DNA of 64,000 bases, taken from the NCBI RefSeq assembly GCF_000340215.1, contig NW_006921543.1:1054001-1118000 (forward strand), written 5' to 3'. The notes below the pieces were generated by a model. It was not told the DNA's origin and searched no databases. It saw only the letters and a program-made list of their open reading frames with translations. Both the position numbers and the translations under genes were made by a program. Below, piece after piece: positions 34,521 through 45,699 of the stretch. Positions within the stretch are counted from its first letter, which is position 1. Each line of letters opens with the position of its first letter. The stretch comes from Pseudocercospora fijiensis CIRAD86. Taxonomy: Eukaryota > Ascomycota > Dothideomycetes > Mycosphaerellales > Mycosphaerellaceae.

Positions 34521-36040
34521 AGTAGTTCGGATAACAAAGATTGTATTTGTATATAGAAGCCTACTAGCTAGTATTTATAGCGGACTACTACCCGTTATAG
34601 CAACGACTGCTATTCTAGTCTTATTAGGGTTGTATGCAAGTTAATACGTCGACTAGAGTAAGAGCTATTACTAGGCTTACGGTATCGACTAGCGTAGGAA
34701 GGCAGATAGTAGCGTAAAGGAATACTTAATTTGTTCTACGTAGAGTTTATAAGGCTTTAATATAACAATAACAACAATATTGTTATTATTAATAATAATA
34801 ATAGCTTCGACGAGAGCTTCGGATAGCCCGAAACAAGGGGATTAGCTTATATACGTAATTAGCTTGCTAGGTAAGCATAGCGACGGATATAACAGTTCCT
34901 ATCTATTATAGTATCGGAGTAATAGAGAATCGATAGTCCGCGTTTAATAGCTAGTACTCTAATACGTACAGTGCTTTTTCTTTTTAAAGTAGATCGGACT
35001 CGTACGTCTCCCGGGGGCAGTAATACTTTTTACTTCCTCCGAGAACTGTATTAAAGCTGCTTTTACCTATTCGGCGTACGAGTAAGGACTATCTTATACT
35101 CGGCAGATAAGTTCCTAGGCCTACCTCTATAGGTAGCCTATTATTAGAAATTCCTATTATTAGAAATCCCTATTATTAGAAATCCCTATTATTAGAAATC
35201 TAGACATAGTAGATAGTTGATTAGTGCTACGATAAACTAAGGCAGTAACGTAGAAATTAGCGTTAGTGCGGATTTCTAGAATGTATACTAATTCGATACT
35301 TATTTGTCTGCTCTTATTTAATCGAGAGAAAATTCGAACCCTATTTGTAGCTAACTATCGCAGATTCCGACACTAATCTAGCCTTTACTGCAATTTTTAC
35401 GCGTCTAAAGCGAACTTCGACATTCTTTTAAAGTTGTAGGATGTTATTATATCCTGTTCGCGAAAGAAGCGTATATAAGAAGAAAATTGAGCTAAATCTA
35501 GTCGTATAGCTAATACTACTTAACCTAAAGCTTAGCATAATTGACCTACTTATATATATCCGTATACCGAGAAGCTCTCGTAATTAGAAAAGTTAATAAT
35601 TAGCCCTATACCTATAGAATATAGCGACTCGTAGCAAATGCCGTAAAACTAGGGCTAAAGACGCTACTAAGAAAGCCGGATTAACCTGCCCTAGGAGATA
35701 CTAAGTCTATATATACGACGGCGGTCTTAGTATATATAGCGTCTATACGCATCGGAGGGCTATCTCTTAGCGGATTCGCTAATTTTACGCCCCTTGCTAG
35801 GTTATACGCTTTGCCTAATAAAACTTAGTAAGTAGGGATGCCGAGAGCTAATCGTAGTAGGTAGCTAGAACCTTAGTCGACTATTAGGTCGATTAGTAAC
35901 GCTTAGGGTTAAGAACGAGGCATAACTAGAAGCCGTATAGAAGGCGCTAATACCGTATAGAAGGCTTAAGTTAAGTAGACTATAGATAACAAAGTAGACT
36001 CTATCTAATTACTAACGAGTGTGTCCGCTATTAGCATTAA
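34521..36040. other. RIP-mutated repeat DNA, no gene recognised
   Basis: Contains an AT-rich AAT/AAC simple repeat at about 34762-34803 and four repeats of TATTATTAGAAAT at about 35138-35200. Otherwise nothing identifiable. Confidence 0.4.
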
Positions 36041-36049
36041 TAACTACTT

Positions 36050-37230
36050 AGTAGCGCTCTAGCATACTGTTAACCTATACTCTTATCTGCTAAGTCGTAA
36101 TCTTATTATATTCTTCGAGGATTGCGAGTGCTAGCTTACGGCTAACTAGCCTGTCTCTACGCCGTTTAATAGCTTCTTTTATAACGCGCTAGAGGTTCTT
36201 AATAGGGTTCAAATCGGGTAAAGAAGGAGGCTAGATTATACGGACAATGCGGTAAAGATTAAGTGCCGTTATAGTGTAAGCCGCTCGGTATAAGGAAGCG
36301 TTATCTTGCTAGAATAAGGCAAATTCGAGGTACTGTGCCCTCGTATAGTAAAGGCTCGAGTTGTCGCGAATAAGGGTATTTAAGCGGTCTATTTCTTTGC
36401 GCACTTTAGGTACAATACGTTAAGAATAACTAGCGGCATTAATATTGCCCTAATCTAATGTATTCTATAGAATAAGAGGTCCTTTACCGGCACGGCTACT
36501 AATACAGGCCTAGATTATCTAATAAGGTAGACGTTAGAAGCGCGGCCTCGAATACACGTCTCAGTTGCGCTTACTAACTATTCGAGTAACGAAGAGCCGT
36601 TTATGTAATCTATTACGTATAGTACACTTGTTAGACTATAGAACGTTAGCCTAGTTATTAATAGTCTAGTAACAGTGTAATTGTGCCTATTCTAGCCTCT
36701 TAAGTTGTATTAGGTTGCTATAGAAGGGGCGAGGGCGTACTATATAGCGTCGGAAGCTAAATCGACGGCAAATTCGAGACACAGTTCTCGGGTAGCAAGG
36801 CAGGTTTAGAGTGTCCCTTATCTACCTAAAAGTTATCCGTCTCGTAGTAGCATTTTATATAACGAAGCTAATAATAGCTCTCTCTTGCTAGGTCGTAAAG
36901 ATCGTCCGTCGCCGGCGTAGTACGTTAATAAGAATTAGGCTTCTCGAGTATAGATTATCGCCCGAATTAGGTACGAGATCTAGATCTTCTTACGGTCGAT
37001 AGCGATACACTCTTAGAGTCTGCTCTTTACGATATATATTGTAAATAGTCTTGTAGGCTCTCTTTAACTATTTAGTAATGCGAGAAACCGACTATCCTAC
37101 CGCTTAGTAGAGGTGTTTAATAGCGTAGCGAAGTTTATATAGTAAGACGACTCTCCGATAGATTTAGTATTCTAGGCTCTCTTAGGTAGCGATTTCGTAC
37201 GACGGAAGCTTATACTAGGTCCTAAACAAG
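36050..37230 (-). pseudogene. Tc1/mariner-type transposase
   Basis: The minus-strand C-terminal part reads D-N-A-S-L-Y-R-A and then PPSLPDLNPIKN (about 36205-36240). This is the D-N-A...P-x-x-S-P-D-L-N-P-I-E-N-L signature carrying the second Asp and the last acidic residue of the DDE/D triad; the final Glu is now Lys. Upstream lie a catalytic-domain region with many TAG stops and, near 37000-37200, a helix-turn-helix-like S-R-L-T-I-x-T segment. TIRs not located. RIP-inactivated. Confidence 0.75.
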
Positions 37231-38500
37231 AGCGTACGCAGTAATAGAAGTAATAGCTATCTAGTAGGTCGATTAGCGAGTAGTAGAAAGCGCTAGAGTA
37301 TTTATTATATCGATTAAGAGAGTAATTTAAACCCGGAAGATTAAGAAGAAAGTCTAGTAGTTGCCTCTTCTAGACTAGTAGCTTTACTAGTAAGTGCGGA
37401 TAGTTCCTAGCGAGCTAGTAAGATCGATTAAATACGGGGTATAACGTCGATTCTCGGTGTTCTTAGCGTTAGACTTTTAGGCTTAGAATCGCTAGAATTA
37501 AGGTCTATAACCTTAATAGGTAGATTATATCGCTATAACGCTTCTTATTAATTAAGCACTTGCTACTAAGACTTATTATAATTAGGCGGACGATTATATA
37601 CTAGTAGTAGAAGGCTTAGTATACGATCGCGATAGTAGAAGTATAGAAGACCGCCGTAACGCAACCTAGCGGGTCTAGCTAACGCTACGCCTACCCTTAT
37701 CGCCCTTACTACGACTTCGTGTTCTTCTTATTCTTCTATACTTAACTAAGGCAACCGACGGATAGATGCGTCTATAGTACGCGCGGTATAAGCGACGGTA
37801 TTATTAAAAGTCGAAGGACTAGTAGAAATAGGTTAAGAAGAGCCTATAGCGGCCGTAGAGCTAGAAAGACGAGGTAATAGCATTCGAAGGCCTATAGGGG
37901 TCGATTATCGCTAGAACGTAGGCGAGGATATAATACTAGATATAGGACTTCCCCTTATCGATCTGCCTACCTTAGAAGCTAGGTCTCGAAGTATAACTAT
38001 TAAGTTACGCTCTCGCTAGCTACTATCGAGTCGATTAAGTAAGAACGGCCTTTCTAGCGTACTAATACCCTCCTATTTAGCTAGAGGTCTAAATATCTCT
38101 AGAAGATTAGTATATCGTTAATCTCGAAGAGGCCTAGCGCTACGAGTATAGATATAGCCTAAACAACCCTTTCTACGACTATACTAAGCATAATACGCGT
38201 TAGAGTAAGTATACGGTATTGCGGAGGAACGAGAGAGTAACTAACTATTTAATAGGTATAGAAACGCTAATAAAACTATCTATTTATCGACTACTACTCC
38301 TCCGCGCCCTTTCTATAATTATACTCGAGTTCCCTCTCTAGTAGGGCTAGCGACTTTAATCTAGTATAGACCTACCCCTAATTAATTAATAAAAACCTCT
38401 CTCGTAGTTTAGAAGTGCTTCTTCTTCCTTTTATTTACCTATAGATACTACGTATTATATAATATATTATGAATCTATAGAAAGATAGTTGTCTTAAAGC
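37231..38500. other. RIP-mutated repeat DNA up to gene island
   Basis: No recognisable gene. Composition changes from TpA-rich to normal at about 38500-38560, marking the left edge of the unmutated island. Confidence 0.45.
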
Positions 38501-38889
38501 CTAGTTAGGTAGTTTTAGTGACATACGTAATGCTAATCGGCCTCTTCCGGTAGTCGGGTATACCTCTGAATTAGGAATGCGATAACCAGGGTTACACTCG
38601 GTCCGCAATTAGAGCCTGTCTACGCCTACTTTGTATAGCAAAGCGCTTCTCGCGTAAAGGAGCCGTAGCGCTGAAAATCGCGCCGCGGAAGAGTGTGTAG
38701 CCTTCCGATGCGTGCAGATGCTGTATGGAGGTATCGATGATCTGCCGCATTCTTGTACGACAATACTTCAGCTACTTATAAGGACCTGCAGTGTCTCATC
38801 ATTGAGAGATTTTCCATTGAAAAAGCCGATATCAGAAGAGCGCATCGTAGGCGACAAATTCCAGAACTAATACCTGGAGGAACATAGAG

Positions 38890-40420
38890 AAATCAGAAGC
38901 CACAGTCCTGGAAAATTGTGGAGATACTTCCAGCTTCCAGATATATGAAGACAACCCCAAGATTCGGCGGCGTTTGCTACGAAAAATTGACCTGCACGTG
39001 CTCCTACCGCTATGGATCCTCCTCTTCCTATCCTTTCTCGATCGTATCAATCTGGGCAACGTTGCAGTCCTAGGAATTATGGAAGACCTGGATTTGACAG
39101 GCAACGCATTTAATATCGCTCTTCAAGTCTTCTTCATACCATTCGTTCTGCTAGAAGTGCCGAGCAACATTGTGCTGCGCAAAGTACGGCCATCGCTGTG
39201 GCTCTGCTCTTTATGCTTCTTTTGGGGGATTGCTTGCCTTTGCCAAGGTTTTGTGAAGAGCAATGGCAGTCTCATCACATGTCGTGTCTTGGTCGGAGTC
39301 TTCGAAGCTGGATTTACGCCAGGATCTTACTACCTGATGTCGATGTATTATCGCAGATATGAGCTCCAGCGAAGGGTCTCGATCTACTGGTGTGCGGGCG
39401 TGTTCTCGGCAAGCTTTGGAGGACTTCTAGCTTATGCGCTTGCGCAGATGGACGGTATGGGAGGGCTGGCGGGCTGGCGGTAAGTGGGCCGATCTTGACT
39501 TGGTATTGGACGGACAGTAACTTTGGATAGATGGGTCATGATCATGGAAGGTCTGCTCACCGTGGTTATAGTGCCTCTTGTCTATCTCGCACTCGCGGAC
39601 TGGCCTGAGCAGGCAACTTTCCTCACATCAAGCGAGAAGCAGCATATCCACTGGAGAATGGCGCAAGACATCCCGACGACAGCCAGAATGGATCGTTTGG
39701 ATAGACAAGCGTGGTTGCGCATTTTGAAGGACTGGAAGCTGTGGCTCTGGGGCATCATGTACGTGGGTATCGGCGTCTGCATCTATGCAACGGCATTGTT
39801 CCTTCCCAGCATCCTCTTCAGCCTAGGGTACAGCGGGATTCAGGCCAATGTGCGCACCATTCCCATATGGCTGGTTGCCGGTGTGGTCACAATCGTCGTT
39901 GGTTTCGGATCAGACTGGACGAAGCACCGGTGTGGCTTCATGGTGCTGAGCGCAATGGTGGCCCTGGTCGGACTCGTGATCCTCTTCTGCCAGGGCGACA
40001 CGCCTACACCACTTGTACCAGATGCAGGCCTGGATGTCGGTGTCCGCTACATGGCGTGTTTCTTCATCGCAGCCGGCACGTATGCAATCAACCCGCCCCT
40101 GATAAGCTGGACGAGCTCGAGTTTTGCAGGCCACTACAAACGTGCCATCGGCATCTTTCTCATTGGCATCTGGCAACTCTGCTGGTTTCATATCCAGCAA
40201 CATTTTCGTTCGCAGCGAGGCGCCGAGGTACTTCGTTGGCTACGGCGTGTGCATTGGGGCAATGTCACTCCAGATCGTAGCCACGGGTATGTTCGCGTTG
40301 GGCCTGCTTTGGGAGAATCGGGAGCGCGATCGCGGCGAGAGGGATGATAGAAGGCTGTTGCCGGAGAGGGAAGCACAGAATCTTGGTGACGATGAGCCAA
40401 GCTACAGATTCACGCTGTAG
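38890..40420 (+). pseudogene. MFS transporter, Dal5/allantoate-permease-like, frameshifted
   Basis: The exon reaching 39479 encodes LRKIDLHVLLPLWILLFLSF, then L-D-R-I-N-L-G-N, the start of transmembrane segment 1 of the anion:cation symporter (Dal5) family. Later come V-P-S-N-I-V-L-R-K-V-R-P-S and G-V-F-E-A-G-F-T-P-G. An intron at 39480-39530 (GTAAGT...ATAG) rejoins G-W-R-W-V. The second exon gives the remaining segments. At 40171 one extra T breaks the frame: before it reads A-I-G-I-F-L-I-G-I, and after removing it G-N-S-A-G-F-I-S-S-N-I-F continues to L-W-E-N-R and a stop at 40418-40420. The start is not settled: no in-frame ATG lies upstream of 38974 before a stop at 38848-38850, so a further 5' exon or a lost start is needed. 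Function: probably uptake of an organic anion or vitamin. It may be a recent pseudogene or a sequencing error. Confidence 0.8.
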
Positions 40421-40937
40421 ATCGAGACCAGCAGCACATCCAGTGGTATATCCAGTAGCATGTCCAGGATGTAGTCCGTAGAACCTAGTCCAGCGGTCCC
40501 AGAAATCCCCCTGCCAAGCAAAATCCTCCACCTCCACCTCCACCTTCTCTCTCCTCACGACAAGCAATGAGTCTACAATGTTCCATTCGTCACATCAAAC
40601 TCGATGCATATCAGCAGCAACAGTGCTCACCCACGAACGAGACCCAACCATACATTGCACGCCTCAGCACGTACCACATCGTCAACCCGACAAATGAGTA
40701 GCTAGAATACAATGTGCATAGCGAGACATCAGGGCCACTGCGCAACTCAGAGACTGTGCTGAATGAAGAAATGTCATTGATTCTATGACTTATTACTTTT
40801 GTCCTTTCATATTGACTGCAGCCTAAATGTTCTAGTAGCCTCAAAATCCCCAGCATTCGACCCATTATTCGAACGCCTACCAAATGCGTCAGAATTCATA
40901 CCTCGCTCCATGCCACATCACGATTGCAAGAACGTGT
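40421..40937. other. Intergenic region, convergent 3' ends
   Basis: Lies between the MFS gene (plus) and the secreted protein (minus). Unmutated composition; no gene seen. Confidence 0.5.
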
Positions 40938-41510
40938 CTATTTAAGAATGAATGGGACACCGAGAGCCACACCGAGACCATCGACCACAAGTCCGAGACC
41001 ACTAAGAAGACCGGGTTGGTAGCCGCCGAGGCTGTAGAAGAGAGTCGACAATCCGCATCCGTATCCCAAACGACCATAAAACGGTGGGCCCCCGCAGTAG
41101 TAGACTACAGGCTTGACTGTCGAACGGCCAGTGTGAGGGTTCGGGTCGTCGTTCTTCTTATCATTAAGTTTGGACAGCTCTTCGGCTTCTTCCTTCTGGT
41201 CGCCTACTTTGAATTCGATGTGGCGGCCGGCGAAAGCTGCCTTCAGGTCTGCCTCGATGTCCTTCGCATCGCGTTCGGAGTAGATTTCGGCGAGGTCGAC
41301 GTTTAATTCGACAGAGGAGCGGTCTTTGACTGCCTCAAGAATCTTGTCGTAGTCCTGGGCTTTGATAGCATCTGCCAAGGCGTTGCCGTCGTGGATTTGA
41401 CAGCCTCGTCGCGCTAGCGGAATGATAGAGTCGGAGGATGAGACCGGTGAGGGTACAGCAAGGCTGAGGCCTGCTGTGGCGAGAATTGCAGCGAAGTACT
41501 TGAGTTGCAT
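40938..41510 (-). CDS. Small secreted protein, candidate effector-like
   Basis: 190 codons from ATG 41510-41508 to TAG at 40938. I chose this start over one 17 codons upstream because it places a typical signal peptide at the N-terminus (MQLKYFAAILATAGLSLAVP). An A-R-R-G site near residue 34 could be cleaved by a Kex2-type protease. The middle (about 40-125) is acidic, helical and lysine-rich (RDAKDIEADLKAAF, EEAEELSKLNDKKNDD). The last 50 residues are Gly/Leu/Tyr-rich with Y-Y-C-G-G and G-Y-G-C-G-L. Only three Cys are present. No known domain recognised. It sits alone between RIP-mutated repeat blocks, a common setting for effector genes; a role in host interaction is inference. Confidence 0.7.
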   Translation of the reverse strand: MQLKYFAAILATAGLSLAVPSPVSSSDSIIPLARRGCQIHDGNALADAIKAQDYDKILEAVKDRSSVELNVDLAEIYSERDAKDIEADLKAAFAGRHIEFKVGDQKEEAEELSKLNDKKNDDPNPHTGRSTVKPVVYYCGGPPFYGRLGYGCGLSTLFYSLGGYQPGLLSGLGLVVDGLGVALGVPFILK

Positions 41511-43129
41511 GTTCGCTGTGGCTGTGTATTGACAGGCTGATGTATGATATGTAGTGAGCACCGCCTGACGGGGCCTTGGATGAGAAGGGTGTGTTCGGAA
41601 GAGGAAGAACTTGATCTTGTCGATCCAGTGGCTTGCTTCTCGTGGTGGCGAGCGGTCTGCCTCTCTTCGAGCGGAGAACTTCCTTCACTTTATAGCATCG
41701 TCTAGCATCGAGATGCTGGCAGCCATCATCTAACATTAGCGTTTTATCGAGCATCCATCGCGGGCTGAAATTCCCAGGCAGTCCGCTTGTGCCTGTGTAG
41801 AGCTGGTTGTGATGAAACGCTTGGTCAAAGATCAAATTTACAGTTCTACCGTGCCCCTGCCGAACTTCAGGAACCAGAGAAGCATGATAGGCAGAACCGA
41901 AAAGAGGTTTGATATGCTACCAGGAGTGTTTCTATCTTTGATCAAACCAACAATGGCGCACAAGGTATCAAGCTTTTTTTGGCGAATTTAAACCCTAGAC
42001 TGCCTTTATTGCCGAGCCTGGTGCGGGATTACGCTTGATTTCTTTACTTTGACCGCACATGGTAGAGAGGCCCACAATGTGGTGCCATAGATGGGTGCCT
42101 CTAATGGAGAATCAATAACGAACCTGGCGAGAAAAGGCCATTGACGGGAACAACGACGAACTACCATTTGGCGAGGAAACCAAAGAAGCCGAACGAGGAC
42201 TTTGCTGCATTACTAGAACCACTTATTAGTTCTACTCGACGTCCTACGATCTCCAAACCAGACCGATTGAACTCGGCCAGAAACCTAGGCCACCATTCGG
42301 AAGAAGAAAGTTCAGTCACAGGCGTGCAATTTCACGGCTGTTGGTTCTCAAGGCATGTCGACAATCTCCTTGGTCGATTCGATACTTTAGGTTGTGAATG
42401 TGAATCTGATAACGGAGTACCTGCTGTAGGTACTGTATGTACTACAGTACCTAATAGACCAAGGTTCGGAAATTATCTGGACGCCGGTCTCTCCGCCGTG
42501 TGGGCTCATCACAACCAAAGACGTTCAGTACGCTATCACCAGATTGGCAGGAGCAAGATATGTATGTCACTGAGGTATACTTCATTATCTCGAACCTTGG
42601 GACCAGGATATGAGTGACGAATGCGAAGTACTCAGGTCATCGCCGACGGCTGCCGGCCGTGCTATCTTGGGCAGCTCAATTTATTAGCGGCCTGGTTGAT
42701 GAAGTACCATCAGGTGATGTGATGAACGGGCTCGAGATAATATCGCCATCTACGATCAAGAGCCGTACAGTACAGCTTTTCGTGAACATGTACATTTTTC
42801 CCCAAATCTTGGTAAGTCGCATGCCGATGACTGGAGTCTCAAACGGCAGACGCAGAGGCATCGCTGGCCGATAGAATATCGAGTCTTCATCAGCTCAGAT
42901 ACATACATGTAGTTAGCTCAGAGATTATTCTACGTTCAGCAATGACAATACCACATGCCTGTCCGCCATATCTCAAGATGCAGTTGCCCAAGATGGAAGT
43001 GCAATTAAACTTGAACAGAGGTGAACGACGCTCGGATAGCAATGTTGGTCAAAAATGTGCTTGTAGGCGGCTGCGCGTGCCTACTAAGTGCGAGCGAAGC
43101 TTTCGTACTCCGCAGAGCCAATAGAATGC
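41511..43129. other. Unmutated intergenic DNA, no supported gene
   Basis: Open frames such as 42141-42617 lack recognisable motifs, introns or codon bias and I do not support them as genes. It contains a 10-bp inverted repeat with 5-nt loop at 42428-42452. The promoter of the secreted-protein gene should be at its left end. Confidence 0.5.
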
Positions 43130-43132
43130 CGT

Positions 43133-43195
43133 CGTCGTTATCGTGTTAATCACTTTTGCTAGCGTGGTTTGCTAGAAATGTGCTCAATCGACTAG
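43133..43195. repeat. Direct repeat flanking Helitron, left (unmutated)
   Basis: About 63 bp (TTATCGTGTTAATCACTTTT then GCTAGCGTGGTTTGC and AAATGTGCTCAATCGACT) recurs at 53383-53448 with TG to TA and CA to TA changes. The left copy is RIP-free. Confidence 0.8.
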
Positions 43196-43320
43196 AATAC
43201 AGTTAGGCTCGAGCAAGTTAGGCTGCCTTAAGCCTTACGATAATAAGCAAGCTATTAGTACCCACTAGGCAACTTATACTAAACGGGCTTGTTATAAAGC
43301 ATAGGACTAACTACATACTC

Positions 43321-43381
43321 GCTATAAGCGATCGCGATTATAAGCGGCTTGCCGCTTATAATCGCGATCTGTGCTTATAGC
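43321..43381 (-). repeat. Long perfect hairpin near Helitron 3' side
   Basis: 19-bp perfect stem (43330-43348 with 43351-43369) and 2-nt loop, extended by an outer 9-bp stem GCTATAAGC/GCTTATAGC (43321-43329 with 43373-43381) after a 3-nt bulge. Helitrons carry a hairpin near their 3' end that acts as terminator of transposition, but usually about 10 nt from the end; this one is longer and its distance to the end is unknown. Confidence 0.8.
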
Positions 43382-43599
43382 TTTATAGTAGCTAATTAGA
43401 GTAAAAGTCTGTATTTAATCTTCTAAGCAGTTTAAACTATAACATTTCTATAGTTTTATAAACAAGCGATTAATCAATTAACTAGCTATTAATCTTATTC
43501 TAACTATATTATCCCGTTTATCTTATTCTGTCTATCTTATCCTATCCTATCTATACTATTGCTTAATGCGACAATTACCTATTATCTACTACTAAAGTC

Positions 43600-45640
43600 T
43601 TCCTCTTCCTCGTTACTATTATAGAAGTCCTATAAGCCTATTAATATATCTAGATTGTTTAAGGGTTGTGCGGCTAGTATACGGCCGTACTAGCGTCGGA
43701 ATGCCTCTAGAGCGGCCTTACGCGCTATTTCCTCTTCTACTTCTCGTATATTACGTATACGATCGAGAGATTCTTAGCGGTCCTCTTTAATCTAAGTATG
43801 CCTATCCTAAAGGCCTTGTTAGAAGGCAGCCGAGAAGTCGTTAGGCTATAGGAGCTGCTTTGTCTAGATCTAACGTAGTTAAAGCTAGACCTTATTATCG
43901 ATACTATCGTAGATAATACGGAGATATCGACGGCGGAGATCTATATAATACTTATCTAGGTTCTGCGTCTTCCGTAATAGTGTCTTACCTTCGAGAGAGA
44001 AGATAAGATATTAGATAGCAAGCGGGCTATAGCTATAAGCATTAGGCTGCTATATTACATCGTTGTCTGCAGTTTCGACATGTGTCTAAGTGCCTAGTTA
44101 TAGCTAACTAGCATGCTATACATATAGAAAGCAAGATAGCAGATCGGTAAGCGTAAGGATAAATTAACCTCTAAGAGGTCCGATAGTACGCTTACTATCG
44201 AGACCGGCTTCTGTGTTCTATATGCGTATCGTACCTATACTTAGATTGACCTCTATAGCAACTAAGTAAGAGGCTAAGTAGGATATAGTAGAGATACGGC
44301 GGGTTACTATAAAGCCTAATTGCCTAAGATATAAGAGCAGTATATTAGTATTATACTAATGCTACTGCCGAATGTTCTCGACCTAATTAGCATCCTACTA
44401 TTCCTTAGAGATAACCTTATTATCGGATGTAACTAGAAAGCTAAAATACTCGATAACCCGAGTCGCTATTCGGAGCATTGCGATTGCCTCCTTCGTACTA
44501 TAGTTAATCTCCTCGTACTATACCGTCTCTCGATCTTTATACATTAGCGATATAAATTAGTAACCTTAAATAGGGTAGGCGCTTAAGCGTATAATTCTAT
44601 CGATGTCTTCTATAAAGTACTAGGCATTATTATAGTCCTTGTCGCCTAGTTTTAGATATAGAGCTATACGTATATAGGACTAGAATGAGATAGGAAGCAC
44701 TGCCGGCTGCTTAAACGGGAACGTTATATCCGGATCGACGCTTAAAGGATGTGTACCGTAGACCCGCTCTTTGCTAAATTCTATAGCAAGATCTGCAATG
44801 TCGTATAACGGATAATTAACAGGATATTGCTATATGATTTCGAGGCACTACTTGCGACTAGTAGTAGCATCTCGCTCGGAGCGGTAAAGTGCCTCTGCTC
44901 TAAAGACCTGCTAGAAGACATATTCTACTTCTTAGTCCTTACTAAAGATACTAGAGCGATAGAGCTAAGAATAGAACGACTTAGCAAGAGCGAGAACCTT
45001 GTTAGAACGATTATCTAAGTCCTTCTTAGGAAGCGCTAGTTTAACGTACGCACGACGATAAGTATAAGTTGCTAGCTTAAGGTCGTTAAGGCCTGTTCGT
45101 ACGGGTAGAGCTGCCGATAGACGTACTACCGGTAGAGCTGCTAGTAGAGCTATATACTCGACGATAGAAGTCTTACTACGGATAGAGATTGGATATTCAG
45201 CTTTAATAGGAGCTACCGGAGGATTAGCAGCTTAAAACTGTTGCTATACTTGTCGCTCTTAGTCCTACAACTAGCGAATAAACAGTTGATTGTTAATTAC
45301 AGCCTATCGCTCGCGCTATACGTAGGAATGATGCTAAGCTCTAGGTAGTACTAGGCCAACTTTAGAAGCGAGAAAAACCTAGCTAGAGCCTAGAGGGTAG
45401 CCCTAGACTTCGCGCTCTAGGTTACCTAGAGCTGCTACTCTACTATCGGCAAGATCGATCTCTATCTCGTCGGAGGCAGGAAGGTCTACGCTAACTAAAA
45501 GCGCTATAGCTGCTACGGCCGGTGCATCGGATACTAGATCTAACTAATTGTGCCGAATATTAGGTATAGGAGTTATGCCTAGCATATTAAGAATAGTATC
45601 TAAAAAGCCGCTAAAGTCGAATATGCGAGAGCTTAGTACT
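43600..45640 (-). pseudogene. C-terminal ORF of Helitron, unknown function
   Basis: A frame downstream of the helicase motifs continues with P-R-M-R-A-I-D-K-E-R-R-R-N (about 45690), then segments such as P-L-S-V-D-P-D-I-T-F-P-F near 44720 and LDRIRNIREVEEEIARKAAL near 43720. The last is charged and coiled-coil-like. It may be a C-terminal extension of RepHel or a separate cargo gene; I do not recognise it. Confidence 0.4.
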
Positions 45641-45699
45641 AGTAATATAGCAGGCTTAGGTAGAACCTAGTTGCGACGTCGCTCTTTATCTATAGCCCG

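Noticed and set aside
38560..38640. tRNA-like stretch (GATAACCAGGGTTACACTCGG)
   Set aside because: No cloverleaf, anticodon stem or matching acceptor ends could be formed.
42141..42874. Two open frames of 158 and 86 codons
   Set aside because: No motif, no intron logic and no codon bias; treated as intergenic.
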